Below the pieces are notes generated by a model, which worked only from the letters and a program-made list of their open reading frames with translations, did no database searches and was not told the DNA's origin. Positions 42,091 through 50,694 of a stretch of DNA of 64,000 nucleotides are shown here, one piece after another. Positions within the stretch are counted from its first letter, which is position 1; the number at the start of each line of letters is the position of its first letter. The position numbers and the translations under genes were made by a program. Source of the stretch: Pseudalgibacter ostreae (GTDB taxonomy: Bacteria; Bacteroidota; Bacteroidia; Flavobacteriales; Flavobacteriaceae); assembly GCF_042427585.1 (NCBI RefSeq), contig NZ_JBHMFC010000020.1, positions 1-64,000 of the forward strand. Direction: 5' to 3'.

Positions 42091-43809
42091 TTAATTTGTT
42101 TTATTTTTTTTAAAGATATCAGCAGCATGATTTGCTGCTCGTGCTGTTAATGCCATATAGGTTAATGACGGGTTTTGGCAGGCAGAAGAGGTCATACAGG
42201 CGCCATCGGTTACATAAACATTTGGTACAGCATGAATTTGATTGTGTTTATTTAATACCGAAGTTTTAGGGTCGTGACCCATTCTAGCCGTTCCCATTTC
42301 GTGTATACAATCTCCAGGAATAGGTGTTCCAATGCGACCTTTTACGTTTTTATAGCCTGCAGCTTTAAATATGGCAACCGCCTGATTCATCATGTCTTGT
42401 TGCATTTTTAGTTCGTTTTCTTTAAACTCAGCATCTAAGTCCAGGGTAGGCAACCCCCATTTGTCTAAAATATCATAATTTAAAGACATTTTATTTTCAT
42501 GGTAAGGTAGGCATTCTCCAAAACCTGTCATGCCTATCCTCCAATGGCCTGGCTTTAAGAGCTCTTCTTTTAATGTTTTTCCAAAACTTAGTTCTGCAAC
42601 GGCACGCTCCCATCCCGTTCTGCTGGCGCCACCTTGGTAGCCAAACCCGCGAACATAATCTTTGGCCGCGGTTTTCTCGTTTCCTAAGTTTTGAAATCGA
42701 GGAATATAGAAACCATTCGGGCGTCTTCCTTTGTAATATTTGTCATCATATCCTTCAACATCGGCAGAAGCTCCAACACCATAATGGTGATCCATGAGGT
42801 TGTGTCCCAATTCACCACTATCATTGCCCATACCATTAGGAAATCGCTTTGATTTAGACTGTAGTAGGATGCTGGTTGATGCTATCGTTGAGGCGCAGTT
42901 AAAAATGATTGAAGCTTTAAAAAATATTTTTTCATGGGTTTCAGCATCTATTATTTTTACACCAGAGGCTAAACCAGTTGTGTCATCATATACAATTTCG
43001 TATGCAATGGAATTAGCCCGTAAATGCATGTTTCCTGTACGCTCTGCTGCTGGCAGGGTAGAGGAGTTGCTGCTAAAGTATCCTCCAAAGGGGCATCCGC
43101 GTATGCACCTGTTTCTGTACTGGCAATTGGAGCGCCCTTCATGTACGGCATCTCCTGTTTTATTGGCTACTCTGCCAATCATTAAAAGTCGGTCGTCGTC
43201 AAAATTCTCTTCTATGTTTTTTTGTAAATCCTTTTCAACACAATTCAATTCCATGGGGGCCGATAGCTTTCCGTCTGGTAAATGGGCTAAACCTCTGTTC
43301 TCTCCAGAAACCCCAATAAATGCTTCAACTTTATCGTACCAAGGGGAAATGTCGTTATAGCGTATAGGCCAATCTACACCATGGCCATCAACTTTATTAG
43401 CTTCAAAATCCATGTCGCTCCACCTGTAGGATTGTCTGCCCCACATAATAGAGCGTCCTCCCACGTGGTAGCCTCTTATCCAATCGAAGCGCTTGGGTTC
43501 ATTATAGGGATGGTCTTCGTAATTAACAAACCAGTGTCCTGATTCAGCATTTACAAATCCACTTCTTTTGTGTATACTGTGTCCCTTTATTTTTTCTGGA
43601 TCGACTTTTCCTCTGTATTTTAAATCCCAAGATTCACTATGCATGGTTGGGTAATCGTCAATATGCCTAACGTTTGGGCCTCTTTCTAGAACTAAGGTTT
43701 TTAAACCGTTTTCACATAGCTCTTTGGCTGCCCATCCGCCAGAGATGCCTGTACCAATTACTATAGCATCATAAGCTTCTGGGTATTCTGATATGTTTTC
43801 TGAAGTCAT
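42091..43809 (-). CDS. GMC-family FAD oxidoreductase (sugar dehydrogenase large subunit)
   Basis: Flavoprotein of 572 residues: Rossmann start 'YDAIVIGTGISGGWAAKELCENGLKTLVLERG', then 'RGYHVGGRSIMWGRQSYRWSDMDFE' and 'NCQYRNRCIRGCPFGGYFSSNSSTLPAA'. The C-terminal active-site region contains 'HEMGTARMGHDPKTSVLN' (catalytic His) and ends with 'DGACMTSSACQNPSLTYMALTARAANHA'. The cysteine-rich CQYRNRCIRGCP is usual in glucoside 3-dehydrogenase/2-keto-gluconate-type enzymes. It heads the operon with subunit 3, ThuA and DUF1080, and is divergent from the AraC regulator. Confidence 0.92.
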   Translation of the reverse strand: MTSENISEYPEAYDAIVIGTGISGGWAAKELCENGLKTLVLERGPNVRHIDDYPTMHSESWDLKYRGKVDPEKIKGHSIHKRSGFVNAESGHWFVNYEDHPYNEPKRFDWIRGYHVGGRSIMWGRQSYRWSDMDFEANKVDGHGVDWPIRYNDISPWYDKVEAFIGVSGENRGLAHLPDGKLSAPMELNCVEKDLQKNIEENFDDDRLLMIGRVANKTGDAVHEGRSNCQYRNRCIRGCPFGGYFSSNSSTLPAAERTGNMHLRANSIAYEIVYDDTTGLASGVKIIDAETHEKIFFKASIIFNCASTIASTSILLQSKSKRFPNGMGNDSGELGHNLMDHHYGVGASADVEGYDDKYYKGRRPNGFYIPRFQNLGNEKTAAKDYVRGFGYQGGASRTGWERAVAELSFGKTLKEELLKPGHWRIGMTGFGECLPYHENKMSLNYDILDKWGLPTLDLDAEFKENELKMQQDMMNQAVAIFKAAGYKNVKGRIGTPIPGDCIHEMGTARMGHDPKTSVLNKHNQIHAVPNVYVTDGACMTSSACQNPSLTYMALTARAANHAADIFKKNKTN

Positions 43810-43847
43810 TGTTTTATGTTGTCTAAATTGAGTGTTTTTTAAATCAA

Positions 43848-43887
43848 TTTGAGAATTAATTTATGAATTTATTACTAATTGCTCAAA
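43848..43887. promoter_or_regulatory. Inverted repeat between the GMC operon and araC-like gene
   Basis: TTTGAG (43848-43853) and CTCAAA (43882-43887) form a wide, symmetric inverted repeat in the 89-base divergent gap. Each TTTG half is correctly placed to be the -33 box of a transcript leaving in its own direction; on the minus side TTTG is followed after about 20 bases by TAAATTAA. This may be a shared operator/promoter region. Confidence 0.3.
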
Positions 43888-43898
43888 GATTAAAGTAA

Positions 43899-45023
43899 AT
43901 GCTGATTAAATTCATAATGGTTGGGAAATTAGCTATTTTGCGCATCAGTAATGTTCAAATTATTTCAGTGAAAATAAATATACAAAAAATACAGCCTTAT
44001 GAAGCAGATGGTATTGTGTACCATGCCGATACGTGTTTGCCGTTAATTGATGCTTTTAAAAGAAAGAAAATAAAATTTAAAGCCTTAGCACGGCATACTT
44101 ATCCTGGTGATAGGTTGGATGAGAATACCATTGGGCTTAATAGCATAGGGTATTGGGATGCGAGTGAGCCTCAAGACTGGGGTTTAGACTGGCATAGGAA
44201 TGAAGGGCTTGAATTTCACTTTTTAGAATCAGGCACCATGCCGTATTCACAAGAGCATAGGGAGGTTGTTTTGGAGCCTAATGATCTTACGGTAACCCGC
44301 CCTTGGGAAGCGCATAAAGTGGGTGGCCCACATGTGGGCATGGGGAAGTTTTATTGGGTTATTATCGATTTGGGGGTGCGTAGGCCACATCAAGAATGGA
44401 CTTGGCCAGAATGGATCACGCTAACGCCTTCAGACCTTACTAGGTTAACCACTATTTTAAGGCAAAACGAGAAATCCATTTGGAAAACGAATCCGCGGGT
44501 TCGGGAATGTTTTCTCCGAATTAACAAGGCGGTTAATACCGATAAAAATGGAAGTAATGCTTCGAGAATTCGATTGTTAATTAATTATTTGTTGATTCTT
44601 ATTTTGGATTTAATGGACACGGACGATGTGGTTTTAAATGAAACCTTAACAGATAGTTCTAGAAGTGTGAAATTGTTTTTAGACGAGCTTAATAATAATG
44701 TAACCGATTCGTGGACCATAGAACGTATGGCGCACTCTGCTGGTGTTGGATTAACACGGTTTACTTACCATTGTAAACAGTTAACCAACTTAACTCCTAT
44801 GCGATATTTAACCATTAAGCGGCTAGAATTATCAAAGAAAACGCTTTTGGAACATCCAGCTTTAACTATTACGGAGGTGGCGTATATGTGCGGTTTTGCT
44901 ACAAGTCAATATTTTTCAACTGTTTTTAAAAAGCACGAAAAGTGTTCTCCAAATGAATATCGACTTAATCATGGCGCAACTAAGCAGGGTTTGGCTTTGG
45001 AGTCGGTTTGTGATGAAAAGTAA
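43899..45023 (+). CDS. AraC-family transcriptional regulator
   Basis: Protein of up to 374 residues. The cupin-like N-terminal ligand domain includes 'WGLDWHRNEGLEFHFLESGTMPYSQEHREVVLEPNDLTVTRPWEAHKVGG'. The C-terminal double HTH contains 'WTIERMAHSAGVGLTRFTYHCKQLTNLTPMRYLTIKRLELSKKTLL' and 'LTITEVAYMCGFATSQYFSTVFKKHEKCSPNEYRL'. The ATG at 43899 is used; a GTG at 43968 (V/M-KINIQKIQPYEADG) may be the true start. Placed between the two halves of the sugar locus, it most likely activates both when the sugar is present. Confidence 0.9.
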   Translation: MLIKFIMVGKLAILRISNVQIISVKINIQKIQPYEADGIVYHADTCLPLIDAFKRKKIKFKALARHTYPGDRLDENTIGLNSIGYWDASEPQDWGLDWHRNEGLEFHFLESGTMPYSQEHREVVLEPNDLTVTRPWEAHKVGGPHVGMGKFYWVIIDLGVRRPHQEWTWPEWITLTPSDLTRLTTILRQNEKSIWKTNPRVRECFLRINKAVNTDKNGSNASRIRLLINYLLILILDLMDTDDVVLNETLTDSSRSVKLFLDELNNNVTDSWTIERMAHSAGVGLTRFTYHCKQLTNLTPMRYLTIKRLELSKKTLLEHPALTITEVAYMCGFATSQYFSTVFKKHEKCSPNEYRLNHGATKQGLALESVCDEK

Positions 45024-45130
45024 TTGTTCAATTTCTTTCACTGAATAAAAATACACATCAAAAAGAATTCAATTTCATAATTTTCACAAGCATTCTTTTA
45101 AACAGCATTGCTTTTAAAATATTTTATGAT

Positions 45131-46087
45131 ATGAAACGCAGGTTTTTTTTAAACAGAACAGTTCAAGCAAGTGCAGCACTTTCCCTAATGGGGTTATATG
45201 CCTGTAAAAATCCTGAAAAAGGAAAAAAGGTTTTACAGACGCTGGATAAAGCGCCATCGTTGTTCTTTAAAATTTCTTTAGCCCAATGGTCTTTGCACCG
45301 AGCGTTATTTGATAAGAAAATGGACCATTTGGAGTTTGCCTCTAAATCTAGAAGTTTTGGTTGCGAAGGCCTAGAATATGTCAATGCTTTTTTTAAAGAT
45401 AAAGCAAAAGACATGGCTTATTTGAAAGAAATGAATACTCGAGCCAATTCTGAAGGGCAACAGAATGTGTTGATTATGATAGATGGTGAAGGCCATTTGG
45501 CAGATGCTGATAAAGTAAAAAGAACTCAAGCCATAGAAAACCATTACAAATGGGTGGAAGCTGCACATGTATTAGGTTGTCAGGCTATTCGGGTAAATCT
45601 GGCTGGTGGTGTTGAAGAAAACGATGCTGTAAAGGCTGCGGTTGATTCTTTATCAAAGCTCTCAGATTTTGCAAAAGGCTCTAATATTAATGTATTGGTA
45701 GAAAATCATGGAGGGTTTTCATCCCATGGTGAATGGATGTCACGGGTATTCTCGAAAATTGAAAATGAAAATTGTGGTACGTTGCCCGATTTTGGAAATT
45801 TTTGTATAGAAAAAGATGAAAACGGACAGTGTGTTGATGCGTATGACCGTTATAAAGGAATGTTAGAGTTGTTGCCGTATGCAAAAGCTATAAGTGCGAA
45901 ATCCTATGCTTTTGATGCGCAAGGCAATGAGACTACTATTGACTATCTGAGAGTCATGGGTATGGTTAAAGATGCAGGGTATGCTGGTTTTGTGGGTATC
46001 GAATATGAGGGCAGTGGGGTTTCTGAAGATCAAGGTATTGAATTAACGCGCGATTTATTGATTAAAGTGGGCAAGCAACTTTCGTAA
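45131..46087 (+). CDS. Exported TIM-barrel sugar isomerase/epimerase-like protein
   Basis: Protein of 318 residues: Tat/lipoprotein-type N-terminus (MKRRFFLNRTVQASAALSLMGLYAC). A xylose-isomerase-like TIM barrel follows with 'ISLAQWSLHRALFDKKMDHLEFA', 'CEGLEYVNAFF', 'VLVENHGGFSSHGEW', 'LPDFGNFC' and 'YAGFVGIEYEGSG'. The metal ligands Glu, Asp and Glu of the family are visible in these motifs. It may interconvert a 3-keto sugar or its cleavage product outside the cytoplasm. It starts a five-gene plus-strand operon; next gene after 28 bases. Confidence 0.82.
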   Translation: MKRRFFLNRTVQASAALSLMGLYACKNPEKGKKVLQTLDKAPSLFFKISLAQWSLHRALFDKKMDHLEFASKSRSFGCEGLEYVNAFFKDKAKDMAYLKEMNTRANSEGQQNVLIMIDGEGHLADADKVKRTQAIENHYKWVEAAHVLGCQAIRVNLAGGVEENDAVKAAVDSLSKLSDFAKGSNINVLVENHGGFSSHGEWMSRVFSKIENENCGTLPDFGNFCIEKDENGQCVDAYDRYKGMLELLPYAKAISAKSYAFDAQGNETTIDYLRVMGMVKDAGYAGFVGIEYEGSGVSEDQGIELTRDLLIKVGKQLS

Positions 46088-46115
46088 TATAAAAAAACTA
46101 AACTAAATTTTGAAT

Positions 46116-47294
46116 ATGGAACACATTAATAAAAACAGACTGTTTCTAGCAAGTTGCCTAGCATTGATTACTACAGCCATGACTTTTGCTATTAGAGCCC
46201 GACTGGAAACCGTTTTTGGTCCAGAAGGCGTAGGCTTAACCTTAGAGCAATTGGGATATGCTTTTGCTCCAGCGTTTTTTGGCTTTACAATTGCCATGAT
46301 TATTGGAGGGCCTTTAGTCGATTTGTTGGGCATAAAAAAAATCACTTGGATGGCATTTGTAACACATGCCGTAGGGATTGTGTTAACGTTGATGGCAGAC
46401 TCCATGACGTCTCTTTTTGTGGCTACATTATGTATCGGGATAGGGAATGGTATGGTAGAGGCCGCATTAAATCCTATGGTGGCTTCTCTTTATAGTACTG
46501 AGAAAACAAAAATGTTAAACAGGTTTCACGTTTGGTTCCCTGGAGGGATTGTCATTGGGGCTGTTTTAGGTTGGCTTATCATGGATGTTATGGGCTTAAG
46601 CTGGCAAGTTATGGTGGCCACCTTATTTGTACCCTTAATCATTTATGGCGTTTTATTTTTTGGTCAAAACATGCCTATTACAGAGCGGGTTCAATTAGGA
46701 ATTAGTAATAAGAAAATGTTCCTGAGCGTGTTTAAACCCTTGTTTTTATTTATGGTGTTTTGCATGCTTTTAACGGCAGCATCAGAATTAGGAACCACAC
46801 AACGAATCGAATCGCTTTTAAAAGAATCGGTTGCTGCACCGTTATTGGTATTGGCGTTTATAAATGGTATTATGGCGTTAGGAAGATTGTTTGCAGGGAA
46901 AGTAGTTCATAGATTAAAGCCCTCCGGAATGTTGTTGTACTCGGCTATACTTACATTTATTGGCTTGTGGTTGCTTACTCTTGCTAGTGGCGGGATGGTA
47001 TTTGCAGCCGCAGCTGTATTTGCCGTGGGAGTGACATTCTTTTGGCCTACCATGTTGGGTTTTGTCGCAGAGTATTTGCCAGAAACTGGAGCTTTAGGGC
47101 TTTCCATAATGGGGGGTGCAGGTATGTTTTCGGTATCTATCGTATTGCCTATTATGGGTAATCTTATGGATACGGGTAGTGCTGGCGAGGCGTTGCGTAC
47201 CATGTCTATTTTACCGGCCATACTTATAGCGGCATTTGTAGGTTTAAATATCTACATGAAAAAATATAAAACAGTTACAACACAACACGTATAA
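46116..47294 (+). CDS. MFS sugar transporter
   Basis: Protein of 392 residues from the ATG at 46116, with about 12 membrane segments. A 'GIGNGMVEAALNPMVASLYSTEKTKMLNRFHVWFPGGIVIG' stretch between segments 4 and 5 resembles the NagP/FucP sugar:H+ symporter subgroup. The second half contains 'FINGIMALGRLFAGKVVHRLKP' and 'GFVAEYLPETGALGLSIMGGAGM'. In this operon it probably imports the monosaccharide or 3-keto product released in the periplasm. Spacing is 28 bases upstream and 8 bases to the dehydrogenase gene. Confidence 0.87.
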   Translation: MEHINKNRLFLASCLALITTAMTFAIRARLETVFGPEGVGLTLEQLGYAFAPAFFGFTIAMIIGGPLVDLLGIKKITWMAFVTHAVGIVLTLMADSMTSLFVATLCIGIGNGMVEAALNPMVASLYSTEKTKMLNRFHVWFPGGIVIGAVLGWLIMDVMGLSWQVMVATLFVPLIIYGVLFFGQNMPITERVQLGISNKKMFLSVFKPLFLFMVFCMLLTAASELGTTQRIESLLKESVAAPLLVLAFINGIMALGRLFAGKVVHRLKPSGMLLYSAILTFIGLWLLTLASGGMVFAAAAVFAVGVTFFWPTMLGFVAEYLPETGALGLSIMGGAGMFSVSIVLPIMGNLMDTGSAGEALRTMSILPAILIAAFVGLNIYMKKYKTVTTQHV

Positions 47295-47302
47295 ATATTA
47301 CA

Positions 47303-48448
47303 ATGACAAGAAAATTAAGAATGGGAATGGTTGGTGGAGGCACCGGCTCATTCATTGGCGATGTTCATAGAAAAGCAGCTTCCATTGATGGAAGGATAGA
47401 ATTGGTGTGTGGTGCCTTTAGTAGCACGGCCGAAAAATCAATTGCTTCTGGGAAGGCTTTGAATTTAGACCACAATAGGTGCTATGGTTCATTTGAAGAG
47501 ATGATTTTGAAAGAAAAGGCATTGCCTGAGGAGGTTCGGATGGACTTTGTTGCGATTGTTACACCTAATCATATGCATTTTCCGCCCACAAAAATGGCTC
47601 TAGAAAATGGGTTCCATGTGGTGTGCGATAAACCAGTAACCTTAACGCTGGAAGAGGCGATTGCGCTTCAAGAGCTTATAAAAAGTAGTGGGAAACTATT
47701 TGCCTTAACCCATAACTATACCGGGAACTCTATGGTAAAACAAGCGAGAGCAATGGTTGCAAATGGCGAGTTGGGAACCATAAGAAAAGTACAGGTTCAA
47801 TACTTACAAGGCTGGTTGTCTACCACGGTGGAAACGACCGATAATAAACAAGCGGCCTGGAGAACCGACCCTAAAAAATCTGGGATTGGTGGCGCTTTAG
47901 GTGATATAGGAACGCATGCCGAAAACTTAATGGCTTACATTACAGGACTAGAAATCCATGAAATTGCTGCCGATCTTGGAACGTTTGGAGCGGGGCGTGT
48001 TTTGGATGATGATGGTAATATGCTGATTAGAATGACAAATGGTGCAAAAGGCAGTATTTCCATTTCGCAAATAGCCTTAGGTGAAGAAAATAATTTGGCC
48101 ATTAAAGTTTATGGTACCAAAGGGAGTTTGGAGTGGCATCAAGAGAATCCCAATGAGTTGATTACGCGTTGGTTAGACGAGCCTAAAAAGGTGTATACCC
48201 CAAACGGAAATGGTCTGCATCCAGAAGCCCTGAATGTTTCTAGAATTCCGGCAGGACATCCAGAAGGATATTTAGAGGCATTTGCGACCATTTATAAAAA
48301 TTTCGCGGAGCATCTTACAGCTATTAATAACGGAAATATTATTGAAAAACCAGATTATCCAAGCATTGAAGAGGGCGTTAGGGGTATGAAATTTATCTAT
48401 GCCGCTGTGAAAAGTGACGCTAATAATGGAACTTGGACCACATTATAA
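47303..48448 (+). CDS. Gfo/Idh/MocA-family NAD(P)-dependent oxidoreductase
   Basis: Protein of 381 residues with dinucleotide loop 'MGMVGGGTGSFIGDVHRKAA', 'FVAIVTPNHMHFPPTKMALENGFHVVCDKPVTLTLEEA' (CDKP in place of EKP) and catalytic 'GGALGDIGTHAENLMAYITG'. The extended GGGxGSFIG start and the WRTDP-K-SGIGGALGDIGTH run are typical of a Bacteroidota subgroup I associate with glycoside 3-oxidation and inositol-type loci. It could oxidise or reduce a keto-sugar in the cytoplasm using NAD(P)(H). Confidence 0.92.
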   Translation: MTRKLRMGMVGGGTGSFIGDVHRKAASIDGRIELVCGAFSSTAEKSIASGKALNLDHNRCYGSFEEMILKEKALPEEVRMDFVAIVTPNHMHFPPTKMALENGFHVVCDKPVTLTLEEAIALQELIKSSGKLFALTHNYTGNSMVKQARAMVANGELGTIRKVQVQYLQGWLSTTVETTDNKQAAWRTDPKKSGIGGALGDIGTHAENLMAYITGLEIHEIAADLGTFGAGRVLDDDGNMLIRMTNGAKGSISISQIALGEENNLAIKVYGTKGSLEWHQENPNELITRWLDEPKKVYTPNGNGLHPEALNVSRIPAGHPEGYLEAFATIYKNFAEHLTAINNGNIIEKPDYPSIEEGVRGMKFIYAAVKSDANNGTWTTL

Positions 48449-48460
48449 AACATTTATGTT

Positions 48461-49513
48461 ATGAAAACGATTAAAGGACCTGCTGTTTTTTTAGCACAGT
48501 TCGCTGGAAGCGACGCACCATTTAATACTTTAGATGGTATGTGTAAATGGGCATCAGATTTAGGTTATAAAGGCATCCAAATTCCTACTTGGGAACCTGG
48601 ATTAATAGATATTGATAAAGCTGCTACAAGTCAGACGTATTGTGATGAGCTGAAAGGGAAGGTCAACGCCTATGGGTTGGAAATAACCGAGCTTTCTACC
48701 CATTTGCAAGGGCAACTGGTAGCGGTAAATCCAGCTTACGATACCATGTTCGATGGTTTTGCACCTGATAAAGTGAGACGCAACCCTAAAGCGAGAACCG
48801 AATGGGCTATAGATATTGTAAAAAAAGCAGGAACGGCAAGTGGTCGTTTAGGTTTAAAATCGCATGCTACATTTTCGGGAGGGTTGTTGTGGCATACCGT
48901 CTACCCGTGGCCGCAACGCCCCAACGGGTTGGTGGATATGGGTTTTGAAGAATTGGCGAAGCGTTGGCTTCCTATTTTAAATCATTTTGATGCACAAGGG
49001 GTAGACGTCTGTTATGAACTGCATCCTGGAGAAGATTTGCATGATGGTATTTCTTTTGAGCGCTTTTTGAAAGCCACTGGAAATCATAATCGGGCCAATA
49101 TTTTGTACGATCCGAGTCATTTCATATTACAACAATTGGATTATTTAACGTTTATAGATTACTATCATGAGCGTATTAAGGCCTTCCACGTTAAGGACGC
49201 CGAATTTAATGCTACGGGCAAACAGGGGGTTTACGGCGGGTATTCCGACTGGAAGGATCGGGCAGGCCGTTTCCGTTCGTTAGGGGATGGGCAGGTAGAT
49301 TTCTCAGGAATCTTTTCAAAATTAACCACCCATGGCTGCGACGTCTGGGCTGTTATGGAATGGGAATGTTGTATAAAGTCGTCTGAACAAGGTGCGAGAG
49401 AAGGTGCGCCTTTTATACAAAAACATATTATTGAAGCGGCAGAGCGTAGTTTTGATGATTTTGCAGGCGGAGATACAGATGAGAATTTATTAAAAAGCAT
49501 CTTAGGGATTTAA
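48461..49513 (+). CDS. Cytoplasmic TIM-barrel sugar isomerase/epimerase
   Basis: Protein of 350 residues, xylose-isomerase-like AP-endonuclease-2 superfamily: 'GPAVFLAQFAGSDAPFNTLDGMCKWASDLGYKGIQIPTWE', 'ITELSTHLQGQLVAVNP', 'VDVCYELHPGEDLHDG', 'NILYDPSHF', 'IKAFHVKDAEFNATGKQGVYGG' and 'DVWAVMEWECC'. The metal ligands E...D..H...E are visible. No signal peptide, unlike the other TIM-barrel protein in the operon, so the two would act in different compartments. Twelve bases separate it from each neighbour. Confidence 0.87.
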   Translation: MKTIKGPAVFLAQFAGSDAPFNTLDGMCKWASDLGYKGIQIPTWEPGLIDIDKAATSQTYCDELKGKVNAYGLEITELSTHLQGQLVAVNPAYDTMFDGFAPDKVRRNPKARTEWAIDIVKKAGTASGRLGLKSHATFSGGLLWHTVYPWPQRPNGLVDMGFEELAKRWLPILNHFDAQGVDVCYELHPGEDLHDGISFERFLKATGNHNRANILYDPSHFILQQLDYLTFIDYYHERIKAFHVKDAEFNATGKQGVYGGYSDWKDRAGRFRSLGDGQVDFSGIFSKLTTHGCDVWAVMEWECCIKSSEQGAREGAPFIQKHIIEAAERSFDDFAGGDTDENLLKSILGI

Positions 49514-49525
49514 AATAAAAGTCGT

Positions 49526-50275
49526 ATGTGGAAAATGGTTTGGTGTTTTGTGATGTCTTGTTCATGTGTTGTTTTTGCTCAAGACAGAAACAAAACGATG
49601 AAGCCAGAGGATACAGAGCTTTGGGAGCCTAAAGTATCTGTTGTGAAACCGGGAGTAGGGCATGCGCCGCCCAGTGATGCCATTGTCTTATTTGATGGCT
49701 CAAATTTAGAGCAATGGGAAAGTGTGGGGGGATCTGGAGCGGCAGACTGGTATATCAATAAAGATGGCAGTATGACCGTTAAAAACAACGCGGGTGATAT
49801 TCAAACCAAATCATGTTTTGGGAGTGTGCAGCTTCATATAGAATGGAAATCGCCTGTAAAGGTTCAAGGTGAAGGCCAAGCACGTGGAAATAGTGGCGTG
49901 TTTTTGCAATCTCGATATGAAGTCCAGGTACTGGATAACAATAATAATGACACATATGTAAATGGCCAAGCAGGGTCTATTTACAAACAATCGGCACCAT
50001 TGGTCCATGCAGCCGTTAAAACTGGTGAATGGAATACTTACGATATCATTTATCACGCCCCAGAATTTGATGCTAATGGTCATGTAAACAAACGTGCTAC
50101 CATGACTGTGTTGCTTAATGGGGTGTTAATTCAAGATCATGTTTCGCTTTTAGGCCCCACGGTTTTTGTTGGGCACCCAAAGTATGTAAAACATGGTAAA
50201 GCGCCATTACAATTACAAGATCACCAGGACAATAGCCGAGTAAGCTTCCGAAACATTTGGCTTAGAGAACTTTAA
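49526..50275 (+). CDS. Second DUF1080 (3-keto-disaccharide hydrolase-like) secreted protein
   Basis: Protein of 249 residues with a signal peptide (MWKMVWCFVMSCSCVVFAQ). The DUF1080 domain shows 'AIVLFDGSNLEQWESVGG', 'SVQLHIEWKSPVK', 'RGNSGVFLQSRYEVQVLDN', 'GQAGSIYKQSAPLVHAAVKTGEWNTYDIIYHAP' and 'VLLNGVLIQDHV'. It differs from the first DUF1080 protein (lipoprotein, minus strand) and ends the plus-strand operon. Having two members suggests action on different linkages or on alpha and beta anomers of a 3-keto-glycoside. Confidence 0.88.
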   Translation: MWKMVWCFVMSCSCVVFAQDRNKTMKPEDTELWEPKVSVVKPGVGHAPPSDAIVLFDGSNLEQWESVGGSGAADWYINKDGSMTVKNNAGDIQTKSCFGSVQLHIEWKSPVKVQGEGQARGNSGVFLQSRYEVQVLDNNNNDTYVNGQAGSIYKQSAPLVHAAVKTGEWNTYDIIYHAPEFDANGHVNKRATMTVLLNGVLIQDHVSLLGPTVFVGHPKYVKHGKAPLQLQDHQDNSRVSFRNIWLREL

Positions 50276-50288
50276 TGTAGAAATTAAG

Positions 50289-50331
50289 CAACATGATATA
50301 TAAAGATATGGATTTTTTATATATCATGTTG
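50289..50331 (+). terminator. Strong hairpin ending the sugar operon
   Basis: CAACATGATATATAA (50289-50303) is perfectly complementary to TTATATATCATGTTG (50317-50331), a 15-bp stem with a 13-nt loop, 14 bases after the DUF1080 stop codon. It lacks a long T-run after it but is well placed as a terminator. Confidence 0.6.
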
Positions 50332-50694
50332 TATACTAAATAATAAAGTGTAGTTTTGTACTTTATATTAACGAAAGGGGCTTGCGCCGACGATTTAGAG
50401 TTAATAGTTTAGGTAGTTATTCAGTGAAAACAGGAAGCCACATATCTCTTATCTCTCATGTTTTAGTAGCAAATACTAAAACAGCTGTTGTGCGTATTCC
50501 TCAGAATCGTCCCTAGGGGACGATATCTTTTAAGAAAGTAGTTTGCTTTCCATTTCCGTTAATATTTTTTAAATATAATTATTCGTTATTAAAGTAAAAA
50601 AGATACTTTAGTAAGAACTATTTTGATTTAAGGGTCAGGGTTCTGATTTTTTAGATTTTAATAGACATGTGTTTTTTAAAAACCATAAATTAAA
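50332..50694 (+). promoter_or_regulatory. Structured leader region of the arginine operon
   Basis: About 360 non-coding bases precede the first arg-operon gene. They hold two perfect hairpins close together: TGTTTTAGTA (50459-50468) with TACTAAAACA (50474-50483, loop GCAAA), and ATCGTCCC (50506-50513) with GGGACGAT (50517-50524). GAAAG...CTTTC follows. Upstream is a GC-richer patch, GGGGCTTGCGCCGACG, that stands out in this AT-rich DNA. The arrangement suggests a cis-acting RNA or attenuator, but it matches no riboswitch class I can identify. Confidence 0.35.

Noticed and set aside
42794..43360. 188-codon plus-strand open frame inside the GMC oxidoreductase gene
   Set aside because: Antisense shadow of a well-supported flavoprotein gene; composition is that of a mirrored frame.
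50395..50460. Resemblance of CAGTGAAAACAGGAAGCCAC to parts of a cobalamin riboswitch
   Set aside because: The order and the conserved core boxes of that riboswitch are not complete, and the downstream genes make arginine and proline, not cobalamin-linked products.
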